A DNA stretch of 64,000 nucleotides, from assembly GCA_963565915.1 (NCBI GenBank), contig OY751488.1:5146001-5210000 (forward strand), given 5' to 3'. Source of the stretch: Entoloma clypeatum (lineage: Eukaryota; Basidiomycota; Agaricomycetes; Agaricales; Entolomataceae). Positions 56,848-64,000 of the stretch are shown in pieces; the first letter of the stretch is position 1; each line of letters begins with the position of its first letter. Both the position numbers and the translations under genes were made by a program. The notes below the pieces were generated by a model. That model saw nothing but the letters and a program-made list of their open reading frames with translations, made no database searches and was not told the origin of the DNA.

Positions 56848-57476
56848 ATGGCCACATTCTTTAAGCCTTGACCAAGCCTTGGCACGATTTCTCTGACGTC
56901 CAGATACGCTGGATTCAGGGACAAAATGGCGAAACAGCGTGGCGCACCTCTGTCTTCGCGGCTTCTTGGTTTCATCTGAGCGTCGCATACTTGTCATTCC
57001 TTGGGACGGCCCGGTCTCAGGCTGCTTGCGTTGACCAACTTGAGGAGCCTCTTCCAATTTTTGACCTTGGTGCGTATCCCTTCTCCGTACGACATGAAAT
57101 GTTTCATTACGATCGACTTTCTATAGTATCTGACTTCTCTCTTCCAGTCTGAGAAGAGGGGCGCAAGTAAGCTTCCTAGTAACCACTCGCACCAGCTCGG
57201 CTCATGGGTCAGCACACTGAAGTGTCTGTTGCACGATGGATATCCAGGTCAAATACGGAATCGTTGTTGCATTCATTGGTCCAAGTATCTATCTACGACT
57301 ATCTACTAATATTATCTACTGATACGATCGTTTGGGTTGAAGTACACGGGAGGTTTGCGTCAATGGCGTACAGCGATATTCAGAATACGCAGTCACAGTC
57401 ACTGCGAATCTGAGAGTTCCACTAAGCGATGATCCTACGAAGAAACGGAAAGAGACAAACGCACTACAAGGAAACT
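56848..57476. other. no supported gene
   Basis: Short overlapping frames only; 3' flank of the minus-strand gene ending at 57477. Confidence 0.45.
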
Positions 57477-58160
57477 TCAAACACGGGCTGTGGGGACAGT
57501 GGGCGCAGGCAGAACAGGGAAGCAACAGCCAGCCTGCGCGCATTGCTTGAAATTCGACCCGTTGTATTTGACGGTCGCGAACAAAGAGGTATGCCTTCCT
57601 TTATAGCAATGGGAATCATAGTTGTCGCCCGCGGCGACGACAAGGCCACAGCAAGGGAAGCAGAGCTCCAGAGAGCCGTCCACCTTCTTGGGGACATCAT
57701 CGATTTCTATGATGGACGGTCGCCTCTCTTTCTTGAGCTTGTCGCCATCGCGATTGCTGTCGGGGCCTTCGCGATACGGATATTGGACGAGGCGCACTTG
57801 TGGTTTGTCGTGTGGGACGTGACAAGCGCTGTGGCTGTTCTTGATCTCGACGTACTGGCGGTGGCAGCGCATGCAGTGGCGAGGGTTGGCATCGTTGGTG
57901 GCCTCGTATGCCCGCCCTGTAACGATGCCAGTGGGAGTGAGCGCGGCGAGGAGCTGGGCGGTCTCGGCGGGGCTCATTCTGTGGACGGCATTGGAGAGGA
58001 TGTTGTGGAGTTCAAAGGGTCTGGTGTTGTTGAGAATGTAGAAGAGGATGGTGGACGCGCGGGAACCGATGATGGAGAAGGATGTAGCCTTGTTGGTACC
58101 GCGGCCGGGGATCGGACGAGGGATGGGAGCGAGGGCGGTCTGGGGGTTCGTGGATGACAT
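57477..58160 (-). CDS. Cys/His-rich protein with two zinc-finger-like motifs
   Basis: A single-exon frame of 227 residues from ATG 58160. Residues 28-75 are helical (ILFYILNNTRPFELHNILSN, MSPAETAQLLAAL). Two similar Cys/His clusters follow: C96-x2-C99 ... C113-x3-H117 and C167-x2-C170 ... C185-x4-H190, which look like paired zinc fingers. A basic/acidic linker (KLKKERRPSIIEIDD) lies between. The name is from motif only; no family could be assigned, and nucleic-acid or protein binding is a guess. Confidence 0.6.
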   Translation of the reverse strand: MSSTNPQTALAPIPRPIPGRGTNKATSFSIIGSRASTILFYILNNTRPFELHNILSNAVHRMSPAETAQLLAALTPTGIVTGRAYEATNDANPRHCMRCHRQYVEIKNSHSACHVPHDKPQVRLVQYPYREGPDSNRDGDKLKKERRPSIIEIDDVPKKVDGSLELCFPCCGLVVAAGDNYDSHCYKGRHTSLFATVKYNGSNFKQCAQAGCCFPVLPAPTVPTARV

Positions 58161-58805
58161 GATAATGACAACAACTGGGTGACGAGGTGATCAACGTCGG
58201 ATCCCAGACTGCCTTTATACGAGGTGATTGCCACTGAGCTGCTTTGTTGCTTTACAGTTGTCAAAGCGAACCCCTTTCATGATGAATCACAATCAACGGC
58301 TGCAGAACCGTAGTAATTCAAGAGTTCAGCACGGCATAGGCATGACGTCCCACCCCTTTGTGAAATTTGGTGAGGGCCAGCGCCGTAAGGGTCTCATCAT
58401 ACCAATAACCGATGTTCTCTGATGTATGTAAGTACCCAGGCTCCTACAGAATACAGTCAAAACCAACCTGAACGTAGAGCTTGTTCAAGACATATCCAAG
58501 GCCACGTTGAGATGAGCTCGGGATTAGGGAGACAGAGTCTTGTATGTAAGTAATAAAGTATGTTTATCAGAACTGTTTTTTTCCACGGTTGACTTTCCTC
58601 GCATTTTGACTGCACGCTGCAATTCCTGTGCATTCAACACTTCACACAACCACAAATGTAAATCATGTGAATTTGTGGAACAAATTCCGTACGCGAAACC
58701 ACACTGGTCGTACCCTTGCATACATGTCGCTTCTTGCTGTTCAAACGTTCAAGCTCAAGCCCGACTGTTTGCATCACAGTCACAGAACACGCATTTGATT
58801 GAATC
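58161..58805. other. no supported gene
   Basis: Intergenic between two minus-strand genes; nothing recognised. Confidence 0.45.
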
Positions 58806-60470
58806 TCAACCGCCAACTCTCACAATCTTGCCCTCTCCTACTCTGTCATGGAACATTTTAATACCTTCCTCGATCGCTTTCTTTTTCGCTGATGCGCAGT
58901 CCGCCTCCCATGCCTCCCTCAGCAACACATCGTTCCACGGTGTCCGTTCCAAGACGTTCCACCAATCTTTTTCGTACGGGTGACCCGGCGCCCCAACATA
59001 CCCCCACGGCTTAGATGCGGGAGGCTGGATGTACGGATTCAAAATATCCGCCATCCTTGGATGTACTCGCCCTGTGAAATGAACGACGCTCGGCTCATCC
59101 ATGTCCTTCAAGTCAAGGCGTGCTCGTTCTGCCGAATGGTATTTCGCATACGTCCCCAAGCCTTGAGCATTCCATCGAAGAGGTAAAGGGAACCAATTGT
59201 CCGTGAAATGGACATTCAAGACGTCCTGATCTTTGAATCTGGCTCCTGTCATCGTTGCCACAAGGTCTTCAAGGTCTCTTGACCTTGATCGCACCCTTGC
59301 TAGATCCATCAACATAACTCCAGCGTTGAAGTACGGCGCCATGCCGACCCCCTCGTGCCCCATGGGGTGACCGATATCTGTTACAGCCGCGATGGACTTC
59401 CCTTGTAGATCTGTGTCCCATAAATCATTGAGGTTCGAGCGTACGAGGATGTCGGAATCGAGGTACAGGACACGCTGGACAGGTAGGACCTTGTGTATCT
59501 CGACCTTGGCCCAGGTCGCTCCCATGTCCTTCGACACCATTCCCCCATTATCCAAAAACACGAGCGTCACGTCCTCGCCGCGCCTGTGGATTGATCCTTC
59601 CAATCGATCTCTGTCTTCGGATGATAGACCGCAATCGACGATATAAATGGTGATCCGTCCGATTGTGTTCTCGACGAGGCTGCGAATGGCGACAGCAGCG
59701 GGCATTGCATAGGCCGCGTCGATAGTGAATGCAACATCGATCCCGTACCCAAACGCCTCGGCCAAATCAGTACCACTGTCCACTCTTTCTGGGACGAGGA
59801 ACCCAATGCGCATGTCGGTCAATTTTTTCAAGATGACTTGGTAGTGAGAGTGATCGGATAACCTTTGATATTCTCCCCGGTGGAGCTCGAGGAAAGCGTC
59901 GATGCCTCGTCGTGGGTGATGCATGCTCTCCTCTGGCTCCTTGTTCCAATGGTAATCGTCAAAAATCAAGACGGCATCCTTTTTAGCCAGCCTCCAAGCG
60001 AGCTCTCCGTCCAAAAACGTGTCATCTGCTTCGTGTGATCCATCAATATATATCCAGTCAAAACCTGGATTTCGAGACGACATCTCTTCGATCAAGAGTC
60101 TGAAGAGCGCCGGCACGCTGAACTCGCTCAAGATGCGGAAAGGCTTCTTCGTCGCTTCCAAGTTTTCTTTCATCGTTTCGAACCTCGTCCGACCCGCATC
60201 CGTTCGTAAAAGATCAAAATGGTCGATACAAACAAGTTCGCCTCCTGCTCCGCAGAGATTTGTGAGGAGAAAGACGGAAGAACGACCCTCCCAGGAGCCT
60301 ATCTCGAGAGCTCTTGGACAGGAAGAACGGATATGTGGGAGGAGGTCCGTCCACCGCGGAATATTATGTGAGAACCAGTCTTGCGTAGAAGTGAATTTGA
60401 AACCCTGGTCTTCATTTTTGCTGGCAGAAATGGTGGGACTGGAGTTGACGGGACAGGATACAGAAGACAT
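58806..60470 (-). CDS. methyltransferase-glycosyltransferase (GT8) fusion
   Basis: An intronless 554-residue frame from ATG 60470 to TAA-side end 58806. Residues about 50-175 form a class I SAM-dependent methyltransferase of the Methyltransf_24 type (ALEIGSWEGRSSV as the SAM-binding loop, LVCIDHFD, FDWIYIDGSHEADDTFLDGE, VLIFDDYHW). Residues about 245-500 form a GT8-like glycosyltransferase (IDVAFTIDAAYAMPAAVA, DxD in LYLDSDILV at 338-340, YFNAGVMLMDL at 380, VVHFTGRVHP). No signal peptide or membrane helix, so likely cytosolic. GT8 enzymes retain anomeric configuration and use nucleotide sugars. The acceptor is unknown; the fusion suggests a methylated glycan or glycoside. No intron is present although neighbouring genes have several. 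Confidence 0.8.
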   Translation of the reverse strand: MSSVSCPVNSSPTISASKNEDQGFKFTSTQDWFSHNIPRWTDLLPHIRSSCPRALEIGSWEGRSSVFLLTNLCGAGGELVCIDHFDLLRTDAGRTRFETMKENLEATKKPFRILSEFSVPALFRLLIEEMSSRNPGFDWIYIDGSHEADDTFLDGELAWRLAKKDAVLIFDDYHWNKEPEESMHHPRRGIDAFLELHRGEYQRLSDHSHYQVILKKLTDMRIGFLVPERVDSGTDLAEAFGYGIDVAFTIDAAYAMPAAVAIRSLVENTIGRITIYIVDCGLSSEDRDRLEGSIHRRGEDVTLVFLDNGGMVSKDMGATWAKVEIHKVLPVQRVLYLDSDILVRSNLNDLWDTDLQGKSIAAVTDIGHPMGHEGVGMAPYFNAGVMLMDLARVRSRSRDLEDLVATMTGARFKDQDVLNVHFTDNWFPLPLRWNAQGLGTYAKYHSAERARLDLKDMDEPSVVHFTGRVHPRMADILNPYIQPPASKPWGYVGAPGHPYEKDWWNVLERTPWNDVLLREAWEADCASAKKKAIEEGIKMFHDRVGEGKIVRVGG

Positions 60471-61175
60471 CGATGATGGGGGCTTTTGGATTGTGATGTA
60501 TCGCTGACGTCAAAATTTCAGCCTCATGTAGGCGTTCCGTCTTGCACCGCGTTGGGAAAAGTATTTCAGCCCTGCTCCACCTCGCTCCACCTTGCGTCCC
60601 CAAAAGCCGCCCCCAATTGCACTCATCCGAGGATCGATATCGCCTACGACCCTAATATATCGGGCTGGCCTTCGCCTGTCTAATTATGGATCTGTCGGAC
60701 GGGGTGAAACCCTTGGAAAGAATCGGAGGACGAAAGGTGGATTGTCAACCCCATCTCGGAGACGTGGATGGGTGCCAAGAGCGATCCCAACAAGGTGCGA
60801 CCGAACCCTCTCCCACTATATTCGCGTTTATCTCCACTAAGAACCAGTCCCAATCTCCGCCCAACGAGGTGGGTTTTACGTCCAATATTACCAGTCGTAA
60901 TCCATGGAGTGTGAAGAAACGGTACCGCGTGGACGATCTGCTCTTGAATTCACATCCAAGAACATTGAATCTTACATTGGCGCATATTCATGTTTGCATA
61001 CATAGGTGATGCCTTGAGAAAAAAAAAAGAGGTTTCGAGAAATTGCTCGAGCAAACATCGCGGGGAACACGCGGACGATCTCAGAAAACGGCTGAAATTA
61101 ACAACGGGAACGAGAATGCACAATCCACGAGCGGACCTATGACGAGAATCGTAATTCAACGCCTTGAGTCCGACC
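60471..61175. other. no firm gene
   Basis: A plus-strand frame at 60686-61009 is short and lacks recognisable motifs. Holds the promoter of the fusion gene and the 3' flank of eIF3e. Confidence 0.4.
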
Positions 61176-62799
61176 CTACCCCACAGCAATTGGCAAGGGA
61201 GCCGCAGCTACAGGCGCCGGTCCCTCCACCGCCTTCGCGGTGACTCCAGGCCTCGCCACAGCCGCACCCAGGGCTTGTGTCCTAAGCGCGATCCCGCGGG
61301 TCTTTTCGATAATGGTTTGGTACACGGGGAGCGGTGGACGATTGATTTCGATGACGTTCTGTTCATGAGAGGGGATGATAAGCGTGAGTTCGGTGAAGGG
61401 GAGAGGAGGAGGGAGCAGGCAAATACCTTTTCAAGGTCAATCTTGGCATCGGCACCCATGCGCGTCTCCCGGATGAGGTTGACGATCCACTTTTCGCCTT
61501 CCTCTTGCGAAAGGTTCAGTCTCTCTGACAGATCCCTGATAGTAAATGAAACATGAATAAAAGGTGAAGTGTAAAGACTGGAAAGAACGTACGCAATATC
61601 GATCCTCTGGTGAATCCTACAATACGCCTCACTTATCAGGTACCTCGCATTGTCCAAAAAGTCCTCCCTAAACTCTCCCAAGAAGAAATCGTCCCCGACG
61701 ACCTTCTCCGCCTCGCCCAGTTCCTTCTGCGCCTTCTCAAAGTCGAACTCGACATAGAGCTCCTTGAGGAACCGTGTGACGGGGTCTTTGTACTGGTACT
61801 CCTCGGTCTGGATGACCTTGACGACTTCCCGGATGGCATTGCGCACGCGAGCCGAGATGGGCGCCTGCGGAGTCGACGAGGACTTGCGAGACAGGATGGC
61901 GGCTGCGGCGAGGTACCGCAGGATCCACGGACACGAGGTCTGGATCGTGTTGAGGTAGGTGGGGGAGAGGAACGTCTCGAGGAGGAGGGTGCGTCCTTGC
62001 GGGTGGTTGAAGTAGACGAAGAGGGACCAGTGGAGGAGCCAGGTGCGGGAGTACAGTTGGGCGAGGGCGGGATCCGGGGTGTTGATGGAGGAGACGGGCG
62101 TGCGGGAGTCGATGAGGTCCCGGAGGGTGTTGAGCTCTTCTAGGGAGGCGTCCCATTTGCCGGTGAGGATGTCGGAGGCGAGTTTTCCCCAGTGGGCGGA
62201 AGTGGTGAGATCCGCGTCGGTGGAGAGCACGCGGAAGTGGTAGAGGTAGTCTGCGGCGCCACTGTAGTTCCCGTAGGAGTATTGGAACTGACCAAAGTTG
62301 TATAGGGCTGCGATTTGGTCGAGGGTGAGCTGGAGAGATATTGAAGTGAGATCAAGGATGAGAAAAGGGGACACGAACGTTGTAGTTGTCCTTCAAATAT
62401 TGCAGATTCTGGTTCTTATCCTGCCTCAACGCCTGTGCCACGTCTGGATTCTCAATCACGTCCAAGACCGCCTGAGCCTCCTGCTGCAGTCTCTCGTGTG
62501 TCGATACGGCATTCTGTCGTTTTTCGTCAAATTCTAAAGGTCAGATTTCAGCATGGCCCATTTTAACTCCATCGAGTGGAGTATAACCCACCAGGTGGAA
62601 CCGTCTGATTGGGGTAGATCTGCTCAAACAGGCTGACGGCGTAGTCAAACATGTTCGTCCGTTTCGCGAGCTCATATTGTGCCACTTGGACCTCGTTTAC
62701 TGGGAAAAGAGAGGTTTCTGCGAGGTGGGCTAGTAGAGGAAAGGAGAGGTGGCGATCGAGGTAAGGGATGATTGTTTTTGATAGATCGTGTTCTGCCAT
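61176..62799 (-). CDS. int6: eukaryotic translation initiation factor 3 subunit e
   Basis: Five exons, 62592-62799, 62379-62533, 61593-62329, 61427-61535, 61176-61358, join in frame to 463 residues (MAEHDLSKTIIPYLDRHL start, TAG 61176-61178). The N-terminal region (eIF3 subunit e signature, KTNMFDYAVSLF-like) is followed by helical repeats (LYNFGQFQYSYGNYSGAADYLYHF) and a C-terminal PCI domain ending at an ERLNLSQEEGEKWIVNLIRE winged-helix block. Role (known): part of the eIF3 scaffold on the 40S ribosome, with mRNA-decay and proteasome links. Ala/Pro-rich C-terminus. Intact. Confidence 0.93.
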
Positions 62800-63235
62800 C
62801 GTTGCTGGTCGTAAAACGAGTTGAGACCACTGAAAGAGAGAACGGTAGACATCGTACCTGTCGTTGTTCCTGGCAGCGAGCTCGATGTTGTGGTCGTCGT
62901 TCAAGGGCAAAATTTCAATGCACAGCCACTGTTCCTAATCAGGTAGTAGCGATATAGAGCCAACAACCACTGTGGTCTTAAATTTGACGTGAGCAAGTAG
63001 CCGTTCCGGTATGACTTGGATTATTATGCGACATTAAGCAGTCTCCATCTTAGATATATATCATAAGAAATTTTTTGTGGATGATTAATAAGGAGATAAT
63101 GTACTACGAAACTACGTGATGGTCACGGTGGTGCAAGCGACCTCAGTACTACTCCCGCTGACTCGTAAGTGACCGTAATCATGAATGTGTCGCTGAACAC
63201 TTACCAGCCCAATGACTTAGACGAGCTACGATTTA
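62800..63235. other. intergenic
   Basis: 5' flank of eIF3e and 3' flank of the small secreted peptide gene; no gene recognised. Confidence 0.5.
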
Positions 63236-63487
63236 CTAGTGATGGTTCCGGCATTTCTAATATTGAATCAACGACGGGAAATCTTTTGTAGGAGGACATA
63301 GATGACGTACCCGCTGATGAGTATGATCCTCCTGGATACAAAAATACCCGGGACAGCATTCACTGTCCAGCGAGTTGCAATACTGCCCGTTTGCATTGTT
63401 TAGAGAGCATTTATCTTCGGTAGGGAACGCGTTTGCCATCGTAACGCAGAGAGCGACACAAAGCATGAGAGTGCGGGAGAAGTGCAT
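63236..63487 (-). CDS. small secreted six-cysteine knottin-like peptide
   Basis: Two exons, 63311-63487 and 63236-63256, with a 54-nt GT-AG intron, encode 65 residues. The first about 21 residues (MHFSRTLMLCVALCVTMANA) are a signal peptide. The mature part has six Cys spaced C-x9-C-x6-C-C-x4-C-x10-C, the framework of inhibitor cystine knots. The sixth Cys comes only from the second exon. Such folds occur in secreted inhibitors, antimicrobial peptides and toxins; nothing here shows which. No known family recognised. Confidence 0.6.
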
Positions 63488-64000
63488 AGTGGGATGGCTG
63501 TTCAGTTGAAGACTCTGAGCTGGGTGCGCGCTGATTTATTGAATGCTTTTGGGGCCGAGGAAAAGTGAAAGGCTCGATGTCCTTTTTGTACGCCAGCGAT
63601 GGTCCCAAGTAGATTATGCTGGTCGCAATACCCGGGTCTATTCAAACAGAAAACATCAACGGGGAAATGCAGTGACCGAGTGCGAAGTTGAACTTTGGGC
63701 ACTAAACGTGTTTGAGATACGAGTGGAGGTCAGGTAACCAGGTTGGCAGTGGGGAAAAGAAATGTCCACATACTTGTCTCAGAGGAGATGATTGATTCAC
63801 TATCAGCGGACAACTTACTGAGAAGTTAGAAGGCGGGTCATGTGCACGAACTTTCAAGCTTTAGGGTTTGGATTGTGCAGTAGGTTCATTGACAATGGAT
63901 TCATTGATTATCGATTATTCCTGGCGTCGAACGACTGGTCCCCGTGTAACGTAGAATGGCACCATTAGGGCCATTAAAGGATTATAGCCTCCATTTGCCG
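63488..64000. other. no supported gene
   Basis: 5' flank of the secreted peptide gene; only short overlapping frames. Confidence 0.45.

Noticed and set aside
57429..58157. plus-strand 242-residue ORF
   Set aside because: Exact antisense of the Cys/His-rich gene at 57477-58160; Gly/Val/Asp-rich shadow.
61610..62143. plus-strand 177-residue ORF
   Set aside because: Antisense shadow of the long eIF3e exon.

Overview
The window looks like nuclear DNA of a mushroom-forming basidiomycete (Agaricomycetes). Its genes carry many short (48-73 nt) GT-AG introns. It holds two NACHT-type NTPase genes, an intron-bearing Plavaka-type (CACTA-like) DNA transposase, a DUF6532-like gene, three Ty3/Gypsy elements and one Copia element, a tRNA-Arg(ACG) with an intron, and conserved eukaryotic genes (eIF3 subunit e, a six-helix voltage-gated K+ channel). 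No database search was possible; all family names come from motifs read in the translation.

Layout. 0.66-2.5 kb: a minus-strand NACHT gene whose NTPase domain stops short and runs into an unrelated Pro/Ser-rich tail. 2.6-3.2 kb: CAAG/CTTG-rich repeats. 3.5-15.5 kb: one minus-strand DUF6532-like gene cut in two by an old ~8.7 kb Ty3/Gypsy element. 15.7-26.0 kb: a divergently oriented Plavaka transposase gene, itself split by a very young Ty3/Gypsy chromovirus (19417-25984, identical 368 bp LTRs, CCAGA target duplication). 26.0-31.7 kb: a reverse-oriented Copia element whose right LTR is broken. 31.7-38.3 kb: a second chromovirus copy with mismatched LTRs and no target duplication, probably a recombinant. 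38.5-39.2 kb: a tandem repeat and more CTTG-rich sequence. 39.4-40.3 kb: an internally deleted hAT element with perfect terminal repeats and an 8-bp target duplication. 40.5-40.9 kb: a run of eight short perfect hairpins. From about 41 kb the window is ordinary gene space: a small hydrophobic secreted protein, a complete nine-exon NACHT gene with a repeated-exon N-terminus, a hypothetical gene, the K+ channel, tRNA-Arg plus a decayed copy, a Cys/His-rich protein, a methyltransferase-GT8 fusion, eIF3e and a six-cysteine knottin-like secreted peptide.

The most notable observations concern the chromoviruses. They show canonical -1 frameshift heptamers at gag/pol, Tf1-like self-priming complementarity between the predicted RNA 5' end and the primer site, and a small accessory ORF between pol and the 3' LTR that two diverged copies both keep open. 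In nearly every damaged transposon ORF the premature stop is TGA where CGA would restore arginine, which points to CpG-to-TpG decay.
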